Positions 54,625 to 62,696 of a DNA stretch of 64,000 bases are shown here, piece by piece. The translations under genes were made by a program, and so were the position numbers. Under the pieces are notes generated by a model that did no database searches, was not told where the DNA came from, and saw only the letters and a list, made by a program, of their open reading frames with translations. How positions within the stretch are numbered: position 1 is the stretch's first letter; each line of letters begins with the position of its first letter. Source of the stretch: Puniceicoccaceae bacterium. Lineage in GTDB: Bacteria > Verrucomicrobiota > Verrucomicrobiia > Opitutales > JAFGAQ01. The stretch lies in NCBI GenBank assembly GCA_028285755.1, contig JANQOQ010000001.1, forward strand, positions 141,589-205,588. The letters are read 5' to 3'.

Positions 54625-55497
54625 ATGAACCCACCATCCAATCAAAACACCAAGATATCCGTAGGGAATCTGATCCGACGGTTCTGGAAAACTGGGTTAG
54701 TGACTTGGACTCTAGTGATCCTTGAGGGTTTGATCTTTGTCGTAATGCCGCTGGCGATCGGGCGCGCAGTCGATAACATGCTGGCAGAAAATTTCCGCGG
54801 ACTAATCGAATTTGCGGTACTTTGTGTATTGATTCTGCTCGTTGGGGCGGGCCGTCGCTTCTACGATACGCGGGCATATGCGGCCATCTATCGTAAGCTC
54901 ACGAACGAAATGTTTATCCGGGAGAATGCAAAGAACAGCTCTACATCCCAGGTGAGCGCACGCACTAATCTTCTGCGGGAGTTCATCGATTTTCTGGAGG
55001 AATCCATCCCCAGTATCACCCATCAGGTGATTAACGTGATGGGCACACTGACCATCATCCTTTTTCTGGATTGGCGCGTCTTCCTGGCGTGCCTGGTGAG
55101 TGTCTTGATTGTAGGCATTATTTACAAATTCTCGGAGCGCAAAATCTTCTCCATGAATAAAGCCTCCAATGATGAATTTGAGAGTCAGGTGAGTATCCTC
55201 GAGACCCGAGACCGCGCAAAAGTAAACGCCCATATGAAACGCCTGATGCGCTGGCAGATCAAGTTATCCGATCTGGAAACGAGTAATTTCTCGGCGGTTT
55301 GGATCGTATTATCTGCCGTGCTCTTGTTTACGATCTGGGCGGTCGCCAGCTCGGGTGAAAACACTTTTGGCCAGATCATCTCCGCGGTGATGTATGTTTT
55401 TGGTTTCGTGGAAACTGTGATGATCTTCCCTCTCTTTTATCAACAATTAGTGAGACTCAGTGAAATCGGTCAGCGTCTGAACCGGGAAAACGATTAA
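54625..55497 (+). CDS. Orphan ABC-transporter six-TM domain protein
   Basis: A 290-residue membrane protein matching only the transmembrane domain of a type IV (exporter) ABC protein. It has hydrophobic helices at about 25-45, 55-80, 140-165, 170-190, 235-255 and 260-280, plus the long cytosolic extensions typical of these exporters. No nucleotide-binding domain follows, and none of the neighbouring genes encodes one. The frame opens at a TTG at 54616; ATG 54625 is preferred, although AAGGA lies only one base before it. It overlaps the convergent DUF1593 gene by 4 bp. Either it pairs with an ATPase elsewhere or it works without one. Confidence 0.7.
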   Translation: MNPPSNQNTKISVGNLIRRFWKTGLVTWTLVILEGLIFVVMPLAIGRAVDNMLAENFRGLIEFAVLCVLILLVGAGRRFYDTRAYAAIYRKLTNEMFIRENAKNSSTSQVSARTNLLREFIDFLEESIPSITHQVINVMGTLTIILFLDWRVFLACLVSVLIVGIIYKFSERKIFSMNKASNDEFESQVSILETRDRAKVNAHMKRLMRWQIKLSDLETSNFSAVWIVLSAVLLFTIWAVASSGENTFGQIISAVMYVFGFVETVMIFPLFYQQLVRLSEIGQRLNREND

Positions 55498-56753
55498 TCG
55501 GTTTTGCTCAAGGAAAATTCCTGATTGATCCCCCCACAATCCACGATCACTGCATAATCGCCGACAGCGATATCCGATAGGTCTAGCTGATGGTTGCCCC
55601 GGACAAGGTTGCCTGCTTTGACAACATTTTTCGATGTATCCAAAAACTGATAAGTCGCGTCGTAAGGCACATAGATATAGTATCGACCGTTCAGGAACTG
55701 ATATACATAAGTAAAATAGTCAGCAATGAAAGCGCCCTCAAATGGATTACCTACTGCAGCCGCATCCGATCTTTGAAACAAATCATCCAGTATCGCATAC
55801 CCCTTTTCCTTAAACCCATCCCGATTGCGCTTCTCTTCATCCATGGTCAGGGTGCCGTCATGCTTATAATCATCAAGCGTTACCCCAAACGATTCCCTGA
55901 GTAGCCAAAAGGTGGAACCGTCCGATTGATCAGGCTTGCCGTGATAAAATTTGGAATTGATAAAAATTTGCCCGAGACGACTCTTTTGAAACTCATCAAA
56001 TCGCGGGTAATTTTCTCCCCCATTGACGATGCCGGATTGGCCGACGGAGCCGAGCTCAATATACTTAACCTCATCAATGGCTTTCGCCTGCTCATGCAAA
56101 AACACACAGGCCGCCCAATCGTCCCGACAGTTCGCTACCTTGAAAGGCGCTTCGGGGGTTCCCTGGGCGATCCAGGATTTCGTCCAATGAGCAATGAACG
56201 TCATATTATTTAAAGCTTCCCGTTTCCCCATAGACAGGCAGTGCTGGACAGCAATCGCAGCCTCAGTCAGCGGTCCCCAACAAAGCACATACACCGGTCC
56301 CTCAGATGCGTAGTCTATGAGTGCCGCGACCGATTCCAAATCCTCCAGCTCAGCATAAACGCTTTTCGGATTAAACTGTATAGGCTCCGTGTCTTGTGTG
56401 ATGGAAGATCGCATAAACGGTAGTTCCTCAGGATATCCACCAAATGCCGCTTCCAGAAATGGGCGATCATGCGTGTAAGCGGCCACAAATACATTTTGCA
56501 CAAAATCGGTCGGATCACCGAGAGATTTTCGGTTAGTCGATCCATAGACAATTCCTCCGATGTCGAACTCGTTCGCCTGTAACAAAAAGGAAGCCATCGT
56601 GCAGATATCATCCGGATCGTTTTGGGGGTGTCCGCCCTGGCGACGATCCGTGGGGTCGGACATATCCGTGTATACCCAAACTCTTGGCTTAGCCAGAAGG
56701 GAAAAGACTACAAGCAAGCTGACAATGAAGCACACGATTTTATCTATTCTCAT
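55494..56753 (-). CDS. DUF1593 nucleoside-hydrolase-like exported protein
   Basis: A 419-residue protein with a signal peptide (residues 1-21) and the DUF1593 / nucleoside-hydrolase-fold start VWVYTDMSDPTDRRQGG, then NDPDDICTMASFLLQ. The latter corresponds to the calcium-binding Asp cluster of nucleoside hydrolases, in altered form. C-terminal beta-strands form the accessory domain of this family. Members are often found in polysaccharide-utilisation regions and may hydrolyse N- or O-glycosides; the substrate is unknown. A long palindrome (56825-56852) lies 72 bp upstream. Confidence 0.83.
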   Translation of the reverse strand: MRIDKIVCFIVSLLVVFSLLAKPRVWVYTDMSDPTDRRQGGHPQNDPDDICTMASFLLQANEFDIGGIVYGSTNRKSLGDPTDFVQNVFVAAYTHDRPFLEAAFGGYPEELPFMRSSITQDTEPIQFNPKSVYAELEDLESVAALIDYASEGPVYVLCWGPLTEAAIAVQHCLSMGKREALNNMTFIAHWTKSWIAQGTPEAPFKVANCRDDWAACVFLHEQAKAIDEVKYIELGSVGQSGIVNGGENYPRFDEFQKSRLGQIFINSKFYHGKPDQSDGSTFWLLRESFGVTLDDYKHDGTLTMDEEKRNRDGFKEKGYAILDDLFQRSDAAAVGNPFEGAFIADYFTYVYQFLNGRYYIYVPYDATYQFLDTSKNVVKAGNLVRGNHQLDLSDIAVGDYAVIVDCGGINQEFSLSKTD

Positions 56754-56824
56754 ATCTAAAACTAAAATCAGCCCATGCCATCCACGGAAATTTCACAAAA
56801 GAATCCCGACTTAACGGTTCAACT

Positions 56825-56852
56825 CAGGCTTTAGTGAGATCACCAAAGCCTG
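56825..56852. promoter_or_regulatory. 28-bp near-perfect palindrome
   Basis: CAGGCTTTAGTGA (56825-56837) and TCACCAAAGCCTG (56840-56852) form a 13-bp inverted repeat with a single mismatch around two bases (GA). It lies between the end of the DoxX gene and the start of the DUF1593 gene, both on the minus strand. It lacks a T-run on that strand, so an operator for the DUF1593 gene is as likely as a transcript-end hairpin. Confidence 0.5.
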
Positions 56853-56915
56853 AAGCGAACATTAAGATAGAATTGAATATTACTCGGCAAAAAAAGGCTC
56901 CTACCCGACAGTAGA

Positions 56916-57437
56916 TCAATCTTTCCTCAAACCCTTGTGTATCCAGTAGTCTGCTCCGAACCTCCCAGAACCCAGCGACATACTATATAGAGCAACCCAC
57001 AAAAAGCTTAGGGCCGGAAGAATAGGCCATGCCCCTTGTTGAAGCACATCCCCCCACTTCTGATAGAAGATCGCAACTAGCATCGTACATACTATAAAGA
57101 AAGCACTGGTTCTCGTTGCCAGACCAAGCGCCAGCAATAATCCACCCAGACCCTCTGCTGCCGCCGCCATCCAGGCAAAGAATCCCGGAGCAAAGGAAAA
57201 GGGAAAACCGAATTCACTCACATCGCTAACAAACCACTCCGGCACCTGGAACAACTTCAAATTTCTCTCAGGGTCTGTCCAGGGCAACCCAAATTTGGGT
57301 GAGCCGAAGTCAATCGTCAATAAGAGCCCACATATAATCCGGGGAATAGCATGGATGCCGTCGAGCAACCAGTTCCCTGAAAAGCTTGGTGCCAGAGTCG
57401 CGAGCAACATAGATTTGAGTTTATTAATAGATCCCAT
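56916..57437 (-). CDS. DoxX family membrane protein
   Basis: A 173-residue protein with four hydrophobic helices and the DoxX-type features: a first-helix region IPRIICGLLLTIDFGSPKFG, then EGLGGLLLALGLATRTSAFF. DoxX proteins are small inner-membrane subunits linked to redox and thiol homeostasis; specific roles vary. ATG 57437 has a good GGAGG site eight bases upstream; an upstream in-frame GTG at 57446 is inside that site and unlikely. Neighbouring nucleoside-hydrolase-type genes share the strand, but gaps of 92 and 162 bp make an operon uncertain. Confidence 0.82.
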   Translation of the reverse strand: MGSINKLKSMLLATLAPSFSGNWLLDGIHAIPRIICGLLLTIDFGSPKFGLPWTDPERNLKLFQVPEWFVSDVSEFGFPFSFAPGFFAWMAAAAEGLGGLLLALGLATRTSAFFIVCTMLVAIFYQKWGDVLQQGAWPILPALSFLWVALYSMSLGSGRFGADYWIHKGLRKD

Positions 57438-57529
57438 TCCCTGCACCTCCGCTATACATTAGATGGCAGTCTATCAAGTCCAACCCTTTATCCCAATGAA
57501 TATGGATACCGATCTAAATTCGCCAAAAC

Positions 57530-58513
57530 CTATTCCGTAGCCTGATCCATCCTGCCAAAGAAGTCATTCATGATGCCATCCCGATCAAACTGATCCCAAA
57601 TAATGATGGTATGGCTGTTTTCAGGTCTGGGCTCCCAAGCGTCCCCCACCAGAGTGGGTGCGGGTATGGTGGTTGCGGTTCCCCATTCGGGGTTTTTGAT
57701 CACGGCAAGTGCCACCATATCAAACATTGCTCTGGCTGGAGGATCCCCATAGAGCTTGATATTATCGAAAAGATTTATCGAATAGTCTCCAAATCGATCG
57801 AACGTGCCTCCATTTCTGCCGATAATCGGTTGCCTTGCCAGGGGCCCTTTGCCGCTCATCTTTTCGAGGATTTCCTGGGGTGTTGTCCTTACGGCATCCG
57901 AGGCAGTGGGCTTTCCGTAGCGTGCCGGCACGATCTCTAATTCTACACCTGAATCAATCACCGGGTTCACTGCTGCAGTATCATTCTGCAGGTTATACTC
58001 TCCCGGATCCGGATAATTCGCACCCATCCAAACAATGCGTACATTATCGATGATTTTAGGTTCTTTCTTTATGGCCAACGCAATATTGGTGAGTTTTCCA
58101 ACCGGCACTAAAATCAATTTCTCATCCGTCGCGTTAAGTGCCTGTTCAATGATGAAATCGACCGCTGGCTTACCATCAAAATCAGCCTCGTTAATCGTCG
58201 GCAAGATGTCCACATAATTGCCATGCGCTCCCTTGTGAAGCGGTAGCGTATCCTGCAGATTAAAAAGAGTGAGTATTCTTTCCGCTTCCTTATACTGACC
58301 CTCAATCCCGTTACCGTTAAATGTGTTGTTCACCGTCACTCCGACGACTTCAAATACATCCGAATTTATAAACGCGTATGCCAGTGCATGCTGGTCATCC
58401 AGCTCATTGTTCGCATCCGTATCAATCAGAATCTTGAAGCGTTCGGCTTGTTGGGGGGAGTTACAGCCGCTAATCCCGATAACCAGCAGCAAAAGTAGTG
58501 TGATTCGTATCAT
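57530..58513 (-). CDS. Lipoprotein nucleoside hydrolase (inosine-uridine type)
   Basis: A 327-residue lipoprotein with lipobox LVIGISGC (Cys18) and then the nucleoside-hydrolase fold. The calcium-binding DTDANNELDDQHAL cluster replaces the usual DTDPGxDD. VPVGKLTNIALAI is followed by the later acid/His region VRIVWMGANYPDPGEYN and the Asp-rich C-terminal segment. It would cleave ribonucleosides at the outer face of a membrane. The start is ATG 58513; an upstream in-frame TTG at 58549 lies beyond a perfect operator-like palindrome (58534-58545), which supports the shorter form. Confidence 0.85.
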   Translation of the reverse strand: MIRITLLLLLVIGISGCNSPQQAERFKILIDTDANNELDDQHALAYAFINSDVFEVVGVTVNNTFNGNGIEGQYKEAERILTLFNLQDTLPLHKGAHGNYVDILPTINEADFDGKPAVDFIIEQALNATDEKLILVPVGKLTNIALAIKKEPKIIDNVRIVWMGANYPDPGEYNLQNDTAAVNPVIDSGVELEIVPARYGKPTASDAVRTTPQEILEKMSGKGPLARQPIIGRNGGTFDRFGDYSINLFDNIKLYGDPPARAMFDMVALAVIKNPEWGTATTIPAPTLVGDAWEPRPENSHTIIIWDQFDRDGIMNDFFGRMDQATE

Positions 58514-58533
58514 GGTGCTTTTATTAAGCTTGA

Positions 58534-58545
58534 ACAAACGTTTGT
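58534..58545. promoter_or_regulatory. PurR/LacI-type operator palindrome
   Basis: ACAAACGTTTGT is an exact 12-bp palindrome with a central CpG, 21 bp upstream of the nucleoside hydrolase ATG. It matches the core CAAACGTTTG of the PurR operator family. No LacI-family gene is in the window. It suggests purine- or nucleoside-responsive control of the hydrolase. Confidence 0.5.
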
Positions 58546-58678
58546 GCAAGTTTAAACGACAGATAAATAAATTTAGAAAATACAGTAAGTCTCTAATGAT
58601 AACTTATTTTGCCGACTGTTTGATATTTTCCGAGCAGTTGCTTAGAATGTTAGCTCTCACTCTCTTAAAGGAAAAACT

Positions 58679-59197
58679 ATGAAAAAAATTCTACTTACAC
58701 TGATTTCATCTGTTCTACTCATGCAAACATCACACGCCGAAGCTACCTTACAAACCCAGGAAATGGCTCAGGTGGGTATTGTTGTCCCGGATATTGAAAA
58801 AGCAAAAAAAGCTTATGCCAAACTCTTTGGAGTCGACGTTCCGAATACCATTCAGGCTGAAAATCCTGCAGACAATCCTACCACTTACCATGGAAAAAAA
58901 ACCGAAGGCTCCTGTTATCTGGCCTTCTTCAGGCTCGAGAATATCCAACTTGAGCTCATCGAACCGATTGGAGAAAATTCAACCTGGGCAGAATTTCTTG
59001 AATCCACCGGTGGCAAAGGAGGTATCCACCATATAGCCTTCTGGATAAAAGGCATGGATGGCCAAGTGAAGAAACTTCAAATGTCCGGCATGAAGGAAGT
59101 TCAACACGGCGGATGGACCGGAGGCCAATACAGCTACGTTGAAGGCACCGAAGGGATGGGCGTGTTGATCGAACTGCTGGAGAACCTCAACGAGTAG
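58679..59197 (+). CDS. Exported VOC (glyoxalase/bleomycin-resistance) family protein
   Basis: A 172-residue protein with a signal peptide (residues 1-20, ending SHAEA). A single vicinal-oxygen-chelate domain follows, with beta-alpha-beta-beta-beta repeats starting at MAQVGIVVPDIEKAKKAYAK; GGIHHIAFWIKGMDG carries a candidate metal His and IQLELIEPIGE a Glu. A good ribosome-binding site AAAGGA is six bases upstream. It resembles methylmalonyl-CoA epimerase/glyoxalase-like members, but a signal peptide puts it in the periplasm, so those cytosolic activities are doubtful. Function unknown. Confidence 0.82.
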   Translation: MKKILLTLISSVLLMQTSHAEATLQTQEMAQVGIVVPDIEKAKKAYAKLFGVDVPNTIQAENPADNPTTYHGKKTEGSCYLAFFRLENIQLELIEPIGENSTWAEFLESTGGKGGIHHIAFWIKGMDGQVKKLQMSGMKEVQHGGWTGGQYSYVEGTEGMGVLIELLENLNE

Positions 59198-59247
59198 ATC
59201 AACGATCGGGGAGCTTTCCAACCCAGGTAAGCTGAGATTTGCCCAGA

Positions 59248-59308
59248 TGATGGTTGGCTGGCGAATTTATTCGCCTACAGTAGGCCAAAGTCACCTAACC
59301 AACCATCA
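59248..59308. repeat. Nested inverted repeats downstream of VOC gene
   Basis: TGATGGTTGG (59248-59257) and CCAACCATCA (59299-59308) form an exact 10-bp outer stem. Inside it, GGCGAA (59260-59265) and TTCGCC (59270-59275) form a second 6-bp hairpin, and TTGGC/GCCAA can pair alternatively. It lies between the VOC gene and the TBDT remnant. It could be a bidirectional terminator, a small structured RNA or a palindromic repeat unit. No T-run follows. Confidence 0.4.
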
Positions 59309-59369
59309 AAACCCCAAATAATACTCTTAATTGATCTGGGCATACACCGGGTCCAAGCAAAAGTTTGCT

Positions 59370-59612
59370 TTAGAAACTACCGCGCACTCCAAACACCCAC
59401 TGGCGACCATCCACATCATATGCTTCAGGGAAAGTGGGATGAGTTTGATAGGTCGCACGCAGATGCTCTTCGGTAATATTCTTCACATCGAGGAAAAGCC
59501 GCATCGAATCGGAAATGCGATACTGCATAGAGGCGTCGAGCAGTGACCGACTTTCGTGGATAGTTTCAAAAGCAACGTCGAGTGCCGTGGTAGGATTAAT
59601 CCCGACGAATGC
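59370..59612 (-). pseudogene. Remnant of a TonB-dependent receptor C-terminus
   Basis: About 80 residues in the minus-strand frame read as the end of a TBDT barrel: LLDASMQYRISDSMRLFLDV, then KNITEE, and the terminal strand QWVFGVRGSF ending in Phe. No plug, signal peptide or upstream barrel exists. The 5' side runs straight into the 3' end of the symporter gene at 59596, with which it overlaps by about 17 bp. This is what remains of a receptor gene after a deletion. The open frame extends to 59738, but only the part from about 59612 looks receptor-like. Confidence 0.72.
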
Positions 59613-60654
59613 TATCCTCACGCAGTGCCCCTTGGGAAGGGTCTCTGGCGATCCGGGGTGGCAGATAGCCTTTCGGGTAGTCAGTCTTCCATTGATGGCC
59701 AAACAATCGAGCGTGGATGAGGGTGTTTTGGTAGACATCCCAGTCGAACGCTCCGCGTTTACGCATCCACAGAGTGATACATGAAGAACTCATCACGATG
59801 AAAATGGAGTATAGGATGGCAACCCACAGCATATCATTCTGCAACTCGAAGTTCGGAAAACTCAGCAATATAATCGCAAAAGCGACGGGTGTGTTTTGAA
59901 TACCCGTTTCGAGACTGATAGCCCGCTGTTGAATAGGGTAAGCACCGAGTAGCCGAGAGGCATAATAACCAAACAGAAAACCGACAAGTCCCAGCGAAAT
60001 CGTCGCTACAAAGATAGGCCAGGGCGTACTAAATAAAAGTGTGTGGTGCCGGTAGAATGCGGTCCCCAGCAGATAGACGATCACAATCATACCCATAAAT
60101 CCGGCAGTTTCTTCAGCGACTTTGGCCCATCCTGCATGAAACCTGCGCAGAATCATACCCCCACATACCGGTACTAGAACGAGAACCAGCGATAGAACGA
60201 TATCTTTCGTGGGCATGACGAAGGTTGCATTGCTTCCTAACTGCTCAGAGATTTTCTGCGTAAAGGGGCTTGTGTAAAGCTGCAGGAGGAAAGGCGTCAT
60301 AAACAGGGCAAGCACCGTGGATGCAGTCGTCATGGAAATACTGAGTGCGACCTGTCCACGTGCGAAATAGCTAAACAGATTCGAAGTCGTTCCTCCTGGT
60401 AAGCAGCCCAATAGTATGAGGGCAATGGCCACCGCGGGTGGTAGATTAAGCGCCAGAGAAAGCACCAAGGCGATCAATGGCATGAACCCAAATTGTGAGA
60501 TAAATCCGATAAAGACTAGCCGGGGTCTTCTGAGCACGTTTTTGAAATCGGCCAAAGTAAGACTGGCACCCATGCCGAACATGATAACCAGGATCATTAC
60601 CGCAAGTAGGGCCTTGTCGATAGCATACAATAGCTTTACGTCAGGATCAATCAT
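59596..60654 (-). CDS. Bile acid:sodium symporter (BASS) family transporter
   Basis: A 352-residue inner-membrane protein with about nine or ten helices and BASS-family motifs: FGMGASLTLADFKNVLRRPR near the N-terminus, LGCLPGGTTSNLFSYFARG, and the core crossing region SLETGIQNTPVAFAIILLSF. It imports organic anions or keto acids with Na+. ATG 60654 overlaps the stop of the acyl-CoA ligase gene by 8 bp and has GGAGGTG five bases upstream; longer starts are unlikely. The tail after about residue 315 runs into the TBDT remnant, so its last residues may not be original. Confidence 0.85.
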   Translation of the reverse strand: MIDPDVKLLYAIDKALLAVMILVIMFGMGASLTLADFKNVLRRPRLVFIGFISQFGFMPLIALVLSLALNLPPAVAIALILLGCLPGGTTSNLFSYFARGQVALSISMTTASTVLALFMTPFLLQLYTSPFTQKISEQLGSNATFVMPTKDIVLSLVLVLVPVCGGMILRRFHAGWAKVAEETAGFMGMIVIVYLLGTAFYRHHTLLFSTPWPIFVATISLGLVGFLFGYYASRLLGAYPIQQRAISLETGIQNTPVAFAIILLSFPNFELQNDMLWVAILYSIFIVMSSSCITLWMRKRGAFDWDVYQNTLIHARLFGHQWKTDYPKGYLPPRIARDPSQGALREDSIRRD

Positions 60655-62611
60655 GCCGCACCTCCGGTTCAACCATTTCGCGAATCAAATCTGCATAACG
60701 ATCATGGATCACATGGCGTTTAACTTTAAAAAGGTTGGTTAACTCAACTCCAACCTCCAGGGGTCTGCTTAGGAAACGGAAGTCGTGGATGACTTCAAAG
60801 CGTTTGAACTCAAGGGGATTTTGCATCGCGTTGTGGATCTGCTCATGAATGCGATCACGAAGTTCGGGTTGCTTGACTAAATCCTCGAGTGTTTCGGCGG
60901 CAAAACCCGCTTCGCGACATGCCTCGAGGTCAGGCAAAATCAGTGCACATACGTGCTTTGCGTCTTGTCCCACCGCGATACACTCAGCGATAAGCGGAGA
61001 CATTTTCACACGCATTTCGATGTTTTCAGGCTCAACATTTTCGCCATTGCTCAAAACTATGGTCGCTTTGCTTCTTCCGAGAATTTTCAAGGAGTCGTTG
61101 AATGTGATCATACCCAAATCACCTGTCCTGAACCAACCGTCATCATCCAGCACTTCTTGGGTGGCCTCATCGTCCTTGTAGTAGCCACGCATGACCTGTG
61201 GCCCTTTAACCTGAATTTCGCCGCGGAGGCCCCGACCGTTGCCACGTCGGGCAGAGTTCGGATACAAAATTTCCCCCAAGTCCAAATCTACAATACGGAT
61301 CTCAGTTTGCGGAATGAGTGGGCCTACCGTCCCACGAACCAAACGGTCATGCGTGCGTACAGCGATCACAGGAGACGTTTCAGTAAGGCCATACCCCTCT
61401 AGCATGGGAATACCGATAGCATTGAAAAATTGATCGATTTCAGAAGGAAGTGCACCCCCGCCAGAAATCGTTCCTTTAAGCGAACCCCCCGCCTTTCTGC
61501 GAACGGATTCGAGGACAGCCGCATTAAAAAAACCAAACCAGGGAAGAATAATCACCCACTGAATAGCTGCTACGACTTTATTCAATAGGATCTTTATACG
61601 GGAAATAGGACGAAGGCGCAGATCTTGGCCTCTCAAAACGAACACTGCCTCGCGGTAGTGGATGCCGAGGGATAAAGCAATGTAAAATAGAGTACGCCTA
61701 ACCGGATGCGCTTTTTCCACGGCTGTCAGAATTCGGTGCCGTAAGCTCTCCCAAAGCCGGGGCGCTGAGCCCATAAACGTGGGCTCGACTTGCTTCAAAT
61801 CCTCACCAAAATATCGGGCACTGGTGTAATAAGTGCACGCCCCGCAGCTGACCGAATAAATCTCAAGCATACGCTCTAAAATATGCCAGATGGGTAATAT
61901 CGAGAGCACCCTGTCTGTACATGAGAGGCGCACCGGAGCACACTCGGTCTGGGATATGATATTGGCATGGGTCAACATAACCCCTTTGGGCTTACCGGTC
62001 GTGCCGGAAGTGTAAATGAGTGAAAACAAATCTTCGCTCTTTACAGCATCGCTCCGGGTGTCGACTGCAGCGGATCCTTCATTCAGGCGTTTTGTCCCAA
62101 TCGACTCTACATTGTTTAACGACAGCACCCCTTCCGGAACGGTTTCCTTGTTATCGAGGTTTATCAGGATGTGCAAACCCGGCATTTGACTCCGCAACTT
62201 CAGGCAGCGTTTCGCCATACGCGAGTTTTCCACAAAGGCTGTCCTCATACCAGAGTGATTTACAATGTATACGAGTTCCTCATCGGTAAGCTCAATGCCT
62301 CTTGGAGTATTTACAGCGGCACATAGTTGTATGCCTGCATCCGCAAGGGCCCACTCAACTCGGTTGTCACTAAAAACCCCCACTGGTTCCTGAGGTTCTA
62401 CTCCGATAGAGATTAGCCCTTCTCCTATAGCGCGACCTCGTTCGTAGAGTTTTCGAAAGGTAAGGGGTTCCCATGAGCGATCCTTTTGACGTGTAGCAAA
62501 TGCAGGCAACGACTCATACTTCTCGGCGGCTAGTCGGTAGAGTTCGGGTATGTGCCTGGCATGAACAAAGGTAGAAGGATGTGGCTCCATCAGCACGTCC
62601 ATAGAAACCAT
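60647..62611 (-). CDS. AMP-forming long-chain acyl-CoA synthetase
   Basis: A 654-residue ANL-superfamily enzyme with the P-loop-like motif YTSGTTGKPKGVML, GYGLTETSPVI (A5), WFRTGDLGM (A7) and ILGRSKATIVLSNGENVEP (A8). The length and the C-terminal LTNLFKVKRHVIHDRY match long-chain (FadD15-like) fatty acid-CoA ligases. It activates a carboxylic acid to its CoA thioester. Translational coupling with the BASS symporter (8-bp overlap) suggests that the transported organic acid is its substrate; the specific acid is unknown. Confidence 0.9.
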   Translation of the reverse strand: MVSMDVLMEPHPSTFVHARHIPELYRLAAEKYESLPAFATRQKDRSWEPLTFRKLYERGRAIGEGLISIGVEPQEPVGVFSDNRVEWALADAGIQLCAAVNTPRGIELTDEELVYIVNHSGMRTAFVENSRMAKRCLKLRSQMPGLHILINLDNKETVPEGVLSLNNVESIGTKRLNEGSAAVDTRSDAVKSEDLFSLIYTSGTTGKPKGVMLTHANIISQTECAPVRLSCTDRVLSILPIWHILERMLEIYSVSCGACTYYTSARYFGEDLKQVEPTFMGSAPRLWESLRHRILTAVEKAHPVRRTLFYIALSLGIHYREAVFVLRGQDLRLRPISRIKILLNKVVAAIQWVIILPWFGFFNAAVLESVRRKAGGSLKGTISGGGALPSEIDQFFNAIGIPMLEGYGLTETSPVIAVRTHDRLVRGTVGPLIPQTEIRIVDLDLGEILYPNSARRGNGRGLRGEIQVKGPQVMRGYYKDDEATQEVLDDDGWFRTGDLGMITFNDSLKILGRSKATIVLSNGENVEPENIEMRVKMSPLIAECIAVGQDAKHVCALILPDLEACREAGFAAETLEDLVKQPELRDRIHEQIHNAMQNPLEFKRFEVIHDFRFLSRPLEVGVELTNLFKVKRHVIHDRYADLIREMVEPEVRHD

Positions 62612-62696
62612 AAACGAGTTTCTGTCAACAGCATCGAATGGCCATGGAATTGGGAACAGATGCGAATGCGGAATCGGTGGTAGTGTGTATTAAGCC

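Noticed and set aside
59331..59546. A small + strand open frame
   Set aside because: It is antisense to the receptor remnant, with no recognisable domain.
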